The notes under the pieces are model-generated. The model did not search any database, was not told the origin of the DNA, and saw only the letters and a program-made list of their open reading frames with translations. The translations under genes were made by a program, and so were the position numbers. DNA of 64,000 nt, from assembly GCA_004519485.1 (NCBI GenBank), contig CP038134.1:1054001-1118000 (forward strand). Reading direction: 5' to 3'. Positions 43,901 to 54,140 of the stretch are shown here, in pieces (positions within the stretch are counted from its first letter, which is position 1; every line of letters begins with the position of its first letter). Source of the stretch: Nannochloropsis oceanica (taxonomy: Eukaryota > Sar > Eustigmatophyceae > Eustigmatales > Monodopsidaceae).

Positions 43901-46900
43901 AGGGTAGGGAGGGAGGGAGGACCATACGTTTGTCGGAGATGCGGTGAGTGCCAGTCCCTCGCAGTTTTTTCCCTTTCCCCCTCCTCTCCTCCCTCGCTCC
44001 CTTCCTCCTTACCAGGATCGAACTTTTCGCGCCTCGTGTCTGTCTGGCCCTTGGACCGATTCCGCAGGGCATCCCAAACGGTGGGCTAGAGGGAGGGAGG
44101 GAGGGAGGGAGGGAGGATTGGAGGTATTGAAGGTATTGGTGAATGGATGCAGCGAAACTCTGTAGACAGGGACAGAGAAAGGAGGAGAGGGAGGGAACGT
44201 GGGAGGGAGGGAGGGAAGGAGGGAGGGAGGGAGAGAGGGAGGGTACCTTGGGAGGGAGGCGGACGTCGACGAGGAGGAGCTTAGTGGGCCGAGGTGACAC
44301 AGACTTGCTCCCTATGGCCGCGCGCTTGTCGAACGTCTCGAAGTAGAACCTGGAGAGGGAGGGAAGGCAGGAGGGAGGATAGGAGGAGGGCAGGAGGAAG
44401 GGAGGGAGGGAGGAAAGGAGGGAGGGAGGAAAGGAGGGAGAGAGGGAGGGAGGGAGGGAGGGAGAGAGGGAGAGAGGGAGGGAGGGAGGGAGGGAGAGAG
44501 GGAGGGTATTGTTATATATTTCAATTAATTTACCTTCAGATCCAGAATGAGAGAAAAGTGGCAGAGTAATCCTTTCTTCCCTCCCTCCCTCTTTCGTTCC
44601 TTCCCTCCTTACCGGTAGCCGGCATTGGAAACGGCCATTACATGCCGTGTGGCGCTCTCGGTCGCGGGGATGACGTGGAGGGAGAGGATGCGGAAGGGGT
44701 GGCCAGCCTCCTGTGAAAGGGATGGAAGGAGGGAGGGAGGGAAGGAGGTGAGTGCAGGTAACTCTTTTTTGTGTGAAGGGAAAGAAATACCGCAAGCTCT
44801 GAAGCAGACACCATAGGAAGGGCTGCAGGGAAGGTGGAAGGGAGGGAGGGAGGGGGCGAGGGAGGGAGGAAGGAATTACCTGGAAGCGAGACGATTCTCC
44901 TCGGTGCTTGTGCTTGAAGTAGATCCGAGCCATGTCGATGATGTTCCCGCCTGTGATGTATTTGCACCCTTTGTCGTCCTCGCCCAGGTCGTACACCTAG
45001 AAAGGGAGGGAGGGAGGAAGGGAGGGAAGGAGGGAGGGAGGGAGGGAAGGAGGTGATGAGGGTATTGGAAAAGGGATGCAGATGCTTAAGGAGAAACAAG
45101 AGGAAGCACTTTGTGAAGAAGTGGGAAGGGAGGAACGACGGAATGGAGGGAAGGAGGGAGGGAGGTAGGGAGGGTAGGGGTACCTGAAGGTAGTTCGTCG
45201 AGGAGAGGGAGTAGAGAATGTTGCGGCTGTGGTCAATGGCCAGGTCCACTAGGTCAGCTGGCTCGCCACCTCCTACAATACACGCAAGGCAAAGAAGAGA
45301 GGAGGGAGGGAGGGAGGGAGGGAGGGGGGGGGGAAAGGTAAGACAGTAGGACTAAGGCTTCATCTCCTCCCTCCCCCTCTCTCTTTCCCTCCTTTTCCCT
45401 CCCTCCTTCCCTCCTCTCCTCTCTTGTACCTAAAAGTCGCCCCGCCCCCCCGATATAACGATTTTCCGATAACGTGTTAACTAAGGCCGTTAGCGCAACG
45501 GACAAGATGGAGGAAGAGCGGTTGAGCTTCCGACACCTGTTGGAGGAGTAGAAGTATCGGTCGCCACCGTTGTGATACTGTATCTGTGATGAGGGATAGA
45601 AGGTGGGGGGGAGGAGCCGAAGGAGGGGATTTGAAAGATGAAACAGAGGAGAAAGGAAGGGGAAGGGAGGGAGGAAATGGAGGGAGGGAGAAGACGCAAC
45701 AAACCTCATAGATGTTCCCATCGAGGCCGGCCAGGAAAATGCGCCCGTTGGACGAGCCCACCACCTTGTTGATTGTCACGCCGTCGGTCGATACCCTGAG
45801 GATAGAAGGGGGGCCACGCACATGTCAGCAAGAAGCAGATTCCCCTGTCCGCCCTCCCTCCCTCCCTCCCTCCCTCCCTCCCTCCCTCCCTTGCAGGCCT
45901 GCCTGCCTTCCCTCCTTCAATCCATTCCTCTTCATCCGGGGCGCCACCAGTGACCCACATCCGCTCCCATTTCCCTCTCTCCCTCCCTCTCTCCCTCCCT
46001 CCCTCCCTCCCTCCCTCCCTCCTTCCCTCCCTATCCGCACCGAAAGGTGGTCCGTCTGGCCTGTAAGGGGCTGTCCGGCGTCCCATCGGCGAAGCAAAGG
46101 GCAAAGAGCTCGACGGCCGTGGGGGTGCAGACAACGAGGAGGTACTGCGGGAGGGAAGAAGGGCGGGAGGGAGAGAGGGGTGAAGAAAGCGGGAATGGCT
46201 GCTCAGGATGGTAAATTAAAAGATCGGAACATTGGATTTATAGGGCCAGGCGAGAGGGGGAAAGATAAGGGGAGTGGAAGAAATGGGAAAGACGGGGAAA
46301 AGGCGGGAAAAGGGAGGGAGGAAGGGAGGGAGGGAGGAAGATGCATGAAGACACGTACCTTGACGCTCTCCTTGAAGACATCTGTGTTGGGTCGAACGAG
46401 GCCGACGGCGACGAGGAGCTGGTCGAGCTCGTCGATGACGGCATAGGAGGCTACGAGGAAGGGAGGTAGGAGGGGAGGGAAGGAGAAGAGGAATGACATC
46501 AGCATGACTTACTGATTGTGTCTCGATTGTTGCTTAACACCTGAACCCTCCCCCCCTCCCTCCCTCCCTTCCTTCCTCGTCCTCACCCTCCGTGTGGTAG
46601 TCCCATATATAGAGCACATTGTCGACAGTGACCCACGCGCGGTGGATCTCCGGGAGGAGGCCCTGGAAAGACATCGATTGAAGCATGGAGTAGCTGCGGA
46701 GGATGGTGGGGGGTAGGGGGTGGATGGCTCGGTACTCGATCTGACCGGGAAGGGGAGGGGAAAGGAAGGAGGAAGGAGGGAGGGGGCGGATGAGTCTCAT
46801 GTCCAGCGCGCTTGAAAGGGGAGAACGGATTGTTTCACAGAGAAGCTCTAAAGGGAGAATAGCGGAGTGCTTGGGAGACATTGTTTGGTACTCGATATTG

Positions 46901-47394
46901 TCAAGGAATGGTGAGAAAGAAAGTACAAAGTGGGCTTCCTCCCTCCTTCCCCCCCTCCCCCCCTCCCTCCCTTCCTCCCTCTCTCCCTCGCATTCCACCA
47001 ACGTGCTAACCGGTGCGCCGAAAGCAGGGTCCTTCCAAGGGTGAATGAAATAAGGCGTGTCTCCGCTGCCTCCCGGTACAGATGAGTACCTTGTCGGTGT
47101 CTGTGTGTGTGCGTGGAATCGACCCCAAGAGAAGAGAAGGACAGAGAGAGGAAGGAGTCGAGTGAGAACACAACGGAGGTCGGGCACATTTACCGTAAAA
47201 GCACCATCCATCCTTGCTCCTCCCTGTAAACTTACATCCTCACGCTTCTCCTCCGTCCTCATCTTCTCCTCGATCGAGGCCAGCAGCGTTTGGCAGGCCT
47301 GCTCCGTCGCCTGCTCCTGCCCTCCTTCCTTCCCTCCATTGGCTGCTCCTCCCACCTGTCCAAAGGCGCCTCTATCGCCTCCACTAGACCACAT
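34959..47394 (-). CDS. NUP155: Nucleoporin Nup155/Nup170 family
   Basis: Forty-one exons, ~1,617 residues: 47394..47244, ~47069..46999, 46740..46587, 46450..46359, 46144..46041, 45795..45705, 45583..45430, 45272..45184, 44996..44880, 44710..44613, 44349..44247, 44085..44013, 43854..43763, 43292..43212, 43128..43035, 42865..42733, 42504..42447, 42276..42190, 41978..41899, 41735..41663, 41526..41441, 41281..41117, 41033..40955, 40668..40442, 40206..40075, 39914..39829, 39667..39562, 39318..39230, 38829..38709, 38562..38500, 38377..38257, 38094..37984, 37816..37631, 37474..37385, 37281..37180, 36989..36825, 36617..36462, 36295..36179, 36027..35951, 35687..35189, 35030..34959. The N-terminal propeller shows GLLPEIHRAWVTVDNVLYIW, LLVAVGLVRPNTDVF, GRIFLAGLDGNIYEIQYH, LVDLAIDHSRNILYSLS and LHVVGKIRPVD. 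The alpha-helical half has DQLDVATLQLQ and LWEECLALIDMC. It is a scaffold nucleoporin of the inner ring. Only the exon 1/2 and 2/3 junctions are uncertain. Ser, Gln and Gly/Arg/Glu runs interrupt conserved blocks. Confidence 0.9.
38833..38905. repeat. (GGGA)n tract in a NUP155 intron
   Basis: A pure tetranucleotide tract of about 73 bp immediately upstream, in the sense of the minus-strand gene, of the 3' splice site at 38830. It reads CCCT in the transcript and serves as the polypyrimidine tract. Confidence 0.9.
39319..39561 (-). other. GC-AG intron in NUP155 (intron 27)
   Basis: Exon 27 ends GGCGCCAAG and the intron starts GCATGT; the acceptor is TTTTCTCAG. The junction reads AHAGAK|AAEAFVRAAAYW in phase 0. 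The only GT nearby would put the next exon out of frame. Confidence 0.75.
41806..41893. repeat. (GGGA)n tract in a NUP155 intron
   Basis: About 88 bp of GGGA with one GGAA interruption, just below the donor of the exon ending at 41899, so at the 5' end of the intron it reads CCCT in the sense of the gene. It shows that some introns have C-rich tracts at both ends. Confidence 0.85.
43295..43426. repeat. 44-bp minisatellite, three units, in a NUP155 intron
   Basis: Three head-to-tail copies of a 44-base unit starting GGTGGTAATGTCGGTGATAA (43295, 43339, 43383) differ at only a few bases. Degenerate GGT/GAT-rich sequence continues to ~43600. It lies in the long intron between exons ending at 43763 and starting at 43292, directly at the 3' splice site. 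Confidence 0.9.
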
Positions 47395-47941
47395 AGTTCT
47401 CGCTATGCCTCACCCTTGTGTAAGCTTCGTTCGTGAGCTGTGTATGATTGGGTGGATGGGTGGGAGGAAGGACGTGAGAAGGGTGCTTGATGGAAGAAGT
47501 AAATGGGCGATGACTTGCTTGGCAACGACGAAGAGCCCTGTATTTAGACAGCAGGGGAAACTGTGGGCACGACAGGGGCAGGACGACGGCCAACACGATA
47601 AGGAGGACTAGGAAAATCTGTGAAAGCAACTCTGCCAATGGTTATGTTGGTATGGTTGTTGTTTAAAGGGACGCAAATAATGAAGAAGCCAACGCTCATC
47701 GCGGCAGCAGTAGGCCGCACGCTCAAACGATCCTCTGGCACTGGTATGACATGTCTATACTTTTCGAGCCATAATGTATTTATTGACTGATACGTATGCA
47801 TATCACAAACCTTTAAATAGGGACGGGCGGCTGCACTTTCCCTGCCTAAACTTTGCGAAGTCCACACAGCTCCATCCAACCCGAGCTGCCGACGGACACG
47901 ACTCGTTCTACAAGACTCTCATAGGACAGCGAGGGGCAGCC
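47395..47941. promoter_or_regulatory. Shared upstream region of NUP155 (-) and HSPA13-like (+)
   Basis: 547 bases separate the two divergent start codons. An AT-richer patch (TAATGTATTTATTGA) lies ~165 bases before the HSPA13 start. No gene is supported inside. Shared control is inferred from geometry only. Confidence 0.45.
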
Positions 47942-50158
47942 ATGGACAGTGCGGCTGGTCGAATTGCCATTCTCATTCCTGTGCTAGGTGGTACGTACAA
48001 ACTGCGAAAATATGCCTTCTTCGCCCTCGACTCAATTACATCTTTTTCCCTTTCATTCCCTCTCACCTATTTCGCAGTGGCCATCTGTGCGGGTATGGCT
48101 GCCTTTGGATTCAAGGGGAGGGTCAATGTCGTTGGTACGTCCGTAATCTTTTTGGATTATCTTAGCGGTGCTTGGGTTTGTGGGAAGATGCGCTATGGCC
48201 CTCACAGTACTCCCTTCCTCCCTCCTTCACCCCTTCAGGAGTCGACCTCGGCACGACCTTCTCTGTTGTAGCCGTCAACGAGCACGGCACCGTCCGAGTC
48301 ATCAAAGATAAATATGGTGATCCTCTCGTGCCTTCCATCGTGTCGTTTGCGCCGGGCGGAAACGTGTTGGTGGGGAAAGAGGCGAGGAGACGGCTTGCTC
48401 TCGATCCAACACACACCATTTACGACGCCAAGCGGTTCATTGGTCGAGAGTACGAGTACTGGGAGGGGAGAGGGACGAGGAAGAGAGGAGTTATATGCGT
48501 TAAATAGGGCATCATTCAGCTAATTTGAGGCGTGTGTCTTGTGCCTGGGTCGATTCCTCATGCACATCCTCTTCTCCGCCCCTCCCTCCCTCCGTGCCTC
48601 CTTCACGCCCCTCACAGTTTCGACGATCCTACCGTACGTATGGAGCTGGAGCGTCACCCCTTCTCGGTGATTAAGCACGAAGGCAACTATTCGGGTGTTG
48701 GCTTTGCTATGAATGACGAGGTGCGGAGAGCGGAGGAGCTGAGGGAGGGAGGGCAGGGAGGATAGCTGGGTGAAGACGACCTCAGTTTCCAATTCTTTGG
48801 TCTTAGTCCCCCTCTCCTTGATCTCGTTTTTCCATAGACTGTAACGCCTGAGGAAGTGGGGGCACACGTGCTTCGGCGATTGCTGGATATGACTGCTGAC
48901 TATCTCGGCCATCGACAGGTAGGGAGGAGGGGAGTGAGGGAGGGAGGAAGGCAGGGACGGTGAGCGAGCAGGATGTGGGAGGAGATTAAATGGCGATTGA
49001 CGGAATCTCTTCCTCCCATCGTCGCTCCTACCTCTCACAGGTGACCAAGGCCGTGATTGCAGTTCCCGCCAAATTCAACTCGCGTCAAAAACGCGCCACT
49101 GGTGAGGCATACATGCGCGCGGGGCTCAAGGTAATCAGGAAATCAGGGAGAAGGAAATCGTGAAACGTCGCTACGAAAGGAATGGGGGAGAAATTTATTT
49201 ATTTTTTCTTCCCTCACTCCCCCCCTCCCTCCCCACAGGTAATGCGCGTCTTGGAAGAGCCAACAGCTGCTGCGATCGCATACGGGCTGCATCAAAAACC
49301 CAATGTCCACCACATTCTGGTCTATGACTTTGGGGGGGGCACACTTGACGTATCGCTCTTATATGTGCACGAGGGCTTTGTGACGGTGGAGGGCATTGAT
49401 GGCGATGATCACTTGGGGGGTAAGTTTTTTTAATTCCTCTCCACCTTTAAAAATTCCTTATTTGTGTAATATAATCTGTGTGTATCTTTTGCGAGCGTTT
49501 TGGAGGTAGGTGCCAAGGGGAGTGGAGGCAGGATGCGCCAGTTATACGTAACACCATATTTATTTATACAAACTGTTGTACATTAGGTGCGGACTTCGAT
49601 CATTGCCTTTCCCACCATCTAGTAGCTACCTACGGCGATGTCACATCCTCTATACCCTCGTCTTCTTCCCTGTACGACCTTGAAGCAGGGCTAGGTGAAG
49701 GAAAGGAAGCATTGTTCTTCGATGACGATGGAGACATACCTTCCTCTAACTCCACTCGTTCCTCCTCTCCTCATGCCCTCCATGACTGTGCATCCTACAC
49801 CATGCTCTCCATCGCTGAGCACTTGAAGAAGCGCCTCTCTTCTTCTCCCTCTGCCTCTTTTTCTTGCCTGTCCAACAAGAAGGACGGTGGTCTATCAAAG
49901 AACATCACAGTAACCCGGCAAGCCTTCGAGAAGGCGTGCGCTGACGTATTTGCGAGGGCCCTTGCTCCGGTAGATTTGTGTTTGGAAAGCAATGGAATGG
50001 CGACGAGTGAAATCGATGAGGTCGTCATGGTGGGGGGTACCACACGAATACCCAAAGTGAGAGAGATGCTGCGAGTGCACCTCCAAGTGGCAAGTTTGAA
50101 CACACACATTGACCCGGACATAACGGTGGCAGTAGGTACAGCGTGCGTGGTAGACTAG
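47942..50158 (+). CDS. HSPA13: HSPA13/STCH-type Hsp70, ATPase domain only, membrane-anchored
   Basis: Eight exons: 47942-47990, 48078-48134, 48239-48449, 48618-48720, 48838-48918, 49041-49130, 49239-49419, 49587-50158; 447 residues, every junction in phase. An N-terminal hydrophobic segment (IAILIPVLGVAICAGMAAFG) serves as signal or anchor. The nucleotide-binding domain follows: GVDLGTTFSVVAV, TIYDAKRFIGRDFDD, KAVIAVPAKFNSRQ, EEPTAAAIAYGL, VYDFGGGTLDVSLL, EVVMVGGTTRIPKVREML, and the end DPDITVAVGTACVVD. There is no substrate-binding domain. This is the defining layout of HSPA13 (Stch), a microsomal Hsp70 of ~471 residues. Probable place: ER lumen or membrane. The segment ~270-340 is acidic and Ser-rich, replacing part of the subdomain IIB surroundings. 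Confidence 0.9.
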
Positions 50159-50953
50159 AAGAAATACGGAGAGAAATAGGGGAAATATGGAAACGTATGC
50201 ATAAAACGTCTAAAGTAAAGAAGCTTAGAAACGCTGCACACTTTCAATTGTTGTAACATGCTCTCGTTGGTGTCATTCATAATTTGAATTATCTTTGTAA
50301 GCTCTACCATTTTTCTGCCATACACGGAGTCCGAAATGTACAAGAAGAAAAACCGAAAAAGTTACAATTCCTAAATTCAATTCCCGAGCTGTATCGATGG
50401 CAAATGTGAACACGAGCAAGTCGCTTTTTCATGTACGCCTCACTGTGTACTAGACTCCATGGCCGATCGTAGATCGTCTTTATTATTGGACATTCATTCC
50501 TCTTCTGAAACATGTTAAAGAGCGGTGGGACATTTGAAGCTACGATAAATGTGGGCAGTTCATCTCGTGATTTCCAAAGAAGCGCACTCTCACAATAGAT
50601 AAAGGGGGGACGCAAGGGACATGAAAACCTCTCCTTGGCTTGAATGAATGCTCCACAGAGTAGACAATGAATTGAATGCTGAACTTGGATTCCACACGAA
50701 GCCATCCAATGAGAGGCGGAAAATGCGCAAAGACAGTACCTGCTCCTTGGTGACAGACAGAATGCTTGCCTTTGTCCATCTCTTCAAGAACGTCCTTCAA
50801 CCTTATTTACCGGAACTCTTTTTTGGCCATAGGGGTGCTCTGTTTTTCGAGCCCTCTAAGATACACTCCATTACATGCTCACCGACCTTTTTCTTCTGGG
50901 GGGTGGGTGGGTGGGTTGGAAAGAGCGTAATTGTTGTTTTCATATGGGGGTGT
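50159..50953. other. 3' region between convergent genes
   Basis: Both flanking genes end here. Short frames on both strands (for example 50540-50800 minus) have no recognisable features. The tetranucleotide tracts common to the left of 47 kb are absent from here on. Confidence 0.45.
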
Positions 50954-52102
50954 CTAAATTAGTTCCCGTATCGCCGCCTCGACATGAATCTTCGCATGTG
51001 GGCTGTGAGGCACAGTGCTGTACCCATTCCGCATGTGTTCGACCTCAGCAACCACAGGTAGACTGGCCTTGCGACCTTCGCCTTCGCTGTCACTGAATAT
51101 ATACGGCACCATGCAGCTCGATCGATATGCTGTAGGCACGTTGACGACGAGATTCATGAACGTGGTGCGCTCTGGATATCCTATAATGAAATCGATGCTA
51201 CCATTACTGGCGCCTTCTTTCGTCCAATAGGGGTGCGCTATGAAAGAGGCCAACTGAGCTCGGGAAGCCATCCACATGCCTTGATATGGTTGGCTGGGAG
51301 CAAAATAATTATCGTGTACTCTGCAGGGCCACGGCGTCCCATCGCGATGCTCCCCGCAACGACAAATAGAGGCATTTCGGAGACGGTCCCGCACACGAGC
51401 ATAGTCCATCTTGTGAGTCACATTTAAGGTATTTTCGTATGTGAGATCTAGGGGTCTAGTCCAATCCAGTATGTTTGATCCTCCTGTCTCGACATCTGTT
51501 TCTGTCCTATAAATGCAACGAGAAAAATTTAGAGGCGTCAGCACTTCCGTATCGAGGGCCCACGAAATCACAGCGGGCCAGCTGAGTCGAGTATCATCTT
51601 CCATGTATATGATAGACGTAAAATTAGGATAAAGGTCCAATTGATCCTCGATGACTTTTCTATGTGCCCATAGAAGTGCATGCTCGTTTGTATCCTCGGT
51701 AGGAGGTGCTTGCGTAATTTGTAGCGTTGGATTGTTGCCACTGAAGAGCTTCGTTTTTTGCAGGGCGCGCCTTAATGCTTGCGCCTGATTAGTCACTATG
51801 ACAACATGGACGCGAGTCTTGTAGGTTCGAATCGTATCAAGCATGGTGGTGAGATAAATAAGTTTGGTGACATTCCAATGGAAGGATACAACGACCAGTA
51901 ATTTGCCGAGCAATGGTGAGATCTCGCACATGCCCGTGGATGCTAGGCCATGGTGCACCTGAAGATTTGTATCCAAACCAGAGATGTTCAAGTATAACAG
52001 CGATGGAATTGCCATAAGGGGCACCAGATAATGTACTCTCCTTCTCCAAATGGTCTGTTTAGGAATCCGGAATAATTCCTTGCTACTTTGATAGTAAGTC
52101 AT
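50954..52102 (-). CDS. Type II membrane glycosyltransferase-like protein
   Basis: Single exon, 382 residues. A basic cytosolic start with KQTIWRRRVHY is followed by an anchor around YLVPLMAIPSLLYLNIS. A luminal domain opens LLGKLLVVVSFHWNVTKLIYL. HVVIVTNQAQALRRAL looks like a Rossmann beta-alpha unit of a GT-A fold. TSIIYMEDDTRLSWPAVISW holds an acidic EDD in the place of the DxD metal motif. CRCGEHRDGTPWPC and YQGMWMASRAQLASF may form the acceptor side. Several NxS/T sequons fit a luminal location. I cannot name the CAZy family. The likely role is glycan building in the Golgi. Neighbours on the right are two membrane-anchored methyltransferase-like genes, which fits a shared theme. The gene lacks introns, unlike most neighbours. 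Confidence 0.6.
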   Translation of the reverse strand: MTYYQSSKELFRIPKQTIWRRRVHYLVPLMAIPSLLYLNISGLDTNLQVHHGLASTGMCEISPLLGKLLVVVSFHWNVTKLIYLTTMLDTIRTYKTRVHVVIVTNQAQALRRALQKTKLFSGNNPTLQITQAPPTEDTNEHALLWAHRKVIEDQLDLYPNFTSIIYMEDDTRLSWPAVISWALDTEVLTPLNFSRCIYRTETDVETGGSNILDWTRPLDLTYENTLNVTHKMDYARVRDRLRNASICRCGEHRDGTPWPCRVHDNYFAPSQPYQGMWMASRAQLASFIAHPYWTKEGASNGSIDFIIGYPERTTFMNLVVNVPTAYRSSCMVPYIFSDSEGEGRKASLPVVAEVEHMRNGYSTVPHSPHAKIHVEAAIRELI

Positions 52103-52644
52103 GGAACGCTAACCTGTCACAAAATGTCAGAAATTATTGCTCTTCTCCCGATTATTTCAATTACACTCGACCATGAGGGACTTCCGCCGAACGCGATACC
52201 TACGACATATCGCTTCAACGACGTGCATACTTTACAGAGGGGGATGACGACAAGGACCAATAATATATACAGATATACTAAGTATACTTATGAATATACA
52301 TATGTTCGAATTAATACCTGGAGCACATTTTTTTTAAATAATAATGTAATATGTACATTGTCTTTCTTGTATTTCTTAAATTATGTGAGCCTTAAATCGG
52401 CTCTACAAATTTGCTAAATTAACTTGATAGCGCTCTTCATTGTCTAATGTTTGTTTGTCTACGGAGAAAATAATGCTTTTTTTTTCGTATTTACTTTCCT
52501 TAAATATGAAGTGTGCCCGCTCGCAAATACCTACCCACACATGCTCTACCAAAAACAGAGTGCTCTCTCCCCAATGACTTAAATCACCCGCTCCGGAGGC
52601 AAGTTTTGTTCACAATATATTATAACAACTATTTATGTTTATGT
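52103..52644. other. AT-rich upstream region of the glycosyltransferase-like gene
   Basis: Strongly AT-rich between ~52260 and 52510, with poly-T runs at ~52329 and ~52478. No gene is seen. Confidence 0.4.
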
Positions 52645-53129
52645 AAACCACATGTTGGACGACTACCGATTTTATCTAGTCAGTCGTTAGTCGTCTTATC
52701 CTTCGATTTTCAATGACCACCAGTCGATAATCGGGACCATGTGCCCTGGGAACATGGTACTTCGTGGAGAGCGGAGCACTGTACTCTGCCGTGCACAGGA
52801 AGATTCAAGAAAAGGCCCTTGTGTTGTGAGACACTTGGCGGTCGACGTGGGAGCTCGTTCAGAGACGGTAATACGTGCCATCCATCTCTGGCAAATGCCT
52901 CTAAGTGCTCGGGCCTGACGCCCCCTCAAGAATGTCCACCATCAAACTAGGCCCTTCTTCAGATAAATACCGGGGCTTTGGACACATGTCCAGATGACGA
53001 GGGTCTTGATATTGGGAATCGCCGTTCGATCGAATTACTGATAATGTATATAACAACGATAGAATGTGGGTGATATGGTAAAAAGAATAATGATATACAC
53101 AACGTTTATAGCTGTACAAAACACCAAAA

Positions 53130-53245
53130 AAAGACCATACAGAAAGTTATGTAAGTTGTTTGCTCTTTTTACTTTTTGTTGTTTTACTCACCACAACGAG
53201 CCTTGTCACCGGCATAAAGACATCTCCTTGGTGTTTTTAACTTCT
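53130..53245 (+). repeat. Extra copy of the foldback arm
   Basis: The sequence around CATACAGAAAGTTATGTAAG through GGCATAAAGACATCTCCTT matches the left arm of the foldback at 53321-53430, in the same orientation, with scattered substitutions. It ends where the arm would enter its GC-rich part. Confidence 0.75.
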
Positions 53246-53320
53246 GAATCATCAAAGCGCGAAGAGCGTTGATAAATACAAAAACACCACACACCACACC
53301 AAAAATAACATAAACCGTAC

Positions 53321-53732
53321 GGACTATACAGAAAGTTATGTAAGTTTTTTGCTCTTTTTACTTTTTTGTGGTTTTAATTACCATAACGAGCCTTGTTACT
53401 GGCATAAAGACATCTCCTTCTATCATATTTTGAGCACCAAAATAAGCCCGCCCCGCATGACGGGGAAGCTGCCGGCATCAGTCCCACTCGTTGGCGCGGG
53501 ATGACCGGCAGCCAAAGGAGCGGCTTGTTTAGAGCGGGATGGCGTCATCGTCCCGCGAAAACGCCAATGGCCTGATGCCGGCAGCTTCCCCGTCATGCGG
53601 GGCGGGCTTATTTTGGTGCTCAAAATATGATAGAAGGAGATGTCTTTATGCCAGTAACAAGGCTCGTTATGGTAATTAAAACCACAAAAAAGTAAAAAGA
53701 GCAAAAAACTTACATAACTTTCTGTATAGTCC
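53321..53732. repeat. Foldback element: identical 161-bp inverted arms, 90-bp spacer
   Basis: The left arm 53321-53481 starts GGACTATACAGAAAGTTATG. The right arm 53572-53732 is its reverse complement, ending CATAACTTTCTGTATAGTCC, with no mismatch that I could find. The spacer 53482-53571 is GC-rich and not self-complementary. The outer arm part is AT-rich (TTTTTTGCTCTTTTTAC), the inner part GC-rich (CCCGCCCCGCATGACGGGG). Diverged copies, including the spacer, occur at 59250-59520 and 59640-60170. This makes it a dispersed foldback/MITE-like family and not a one-off palindrome. Confidence 0.85.
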
Positions 53733-54140
53733 GTGGAGTCGTCCTTGATGTGAATCATGCACGACTGCGACTTATCGCATGATTATCTGTGACCTCTGAC
53801 GACTATTGTAATAATCAGTCGTACAGGCCATCTTCACCGACTTCAGTTGTCCTACTTGTGATCCACTTCTTAGCCGCTGACAACTATAACTAAATGTGTT
53901 TATGGTCGTTGTGACGACTTACTTATATTTTGTAGCAAGTCGATGAAAATATGGATGATTCGATGACTCAATGGTGTTGTGAAAACAGACCATTGTCGGT
54001 GATTCAACCCCTCACGAGTTCATTATCATTTTGTTACACAACAAAAGCACATCTCTCTCACCATTGATAGAAGTACACATCCAAATCCTCACTATGCGTC
54101 TTTTACGGACAGACATAATAATATGCGGGGAAATATCACC

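Larger units (their letters stand above)
52645..53880. mobile_element. Candidate non-autonomous DNA element with imperfect terminal inverted repeats
   Basis: The left end reads CCACATGTTGGACGACTACC. The right end (near 53840-53880) in reverse complement reads GATCACAAGTAGGACAACTG, similar over ~20 bases. Both ends are rich in TCGTCG/CGACGA words. A related right-end-like sequence recurs at ~56590-56850 (shared ATAATCAGTCGT followed by AGGCCAT). The foldback repeat 53321-53732 lies inside. No coding capacity for a transposase is seen. Boundaries and target duplications are not firmly set. Confidence 0.4.

Noticed and set aside
51828-51845. GGTTCGAATC, resembling a tRNA T-loop
   Set aside because: It lies inside the glycosyltransferase-like coding sequence and has no surrounding cloverleaf.
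53423-53758. Peptide similarity between small frames at 53423-53758 (-) and 59306-59518 (+), both with SRSK and LAAGHPA words
   Set aside because: This is explained by the shared foldback spacer at DNA level. The frames include the arms and are not separate genes.
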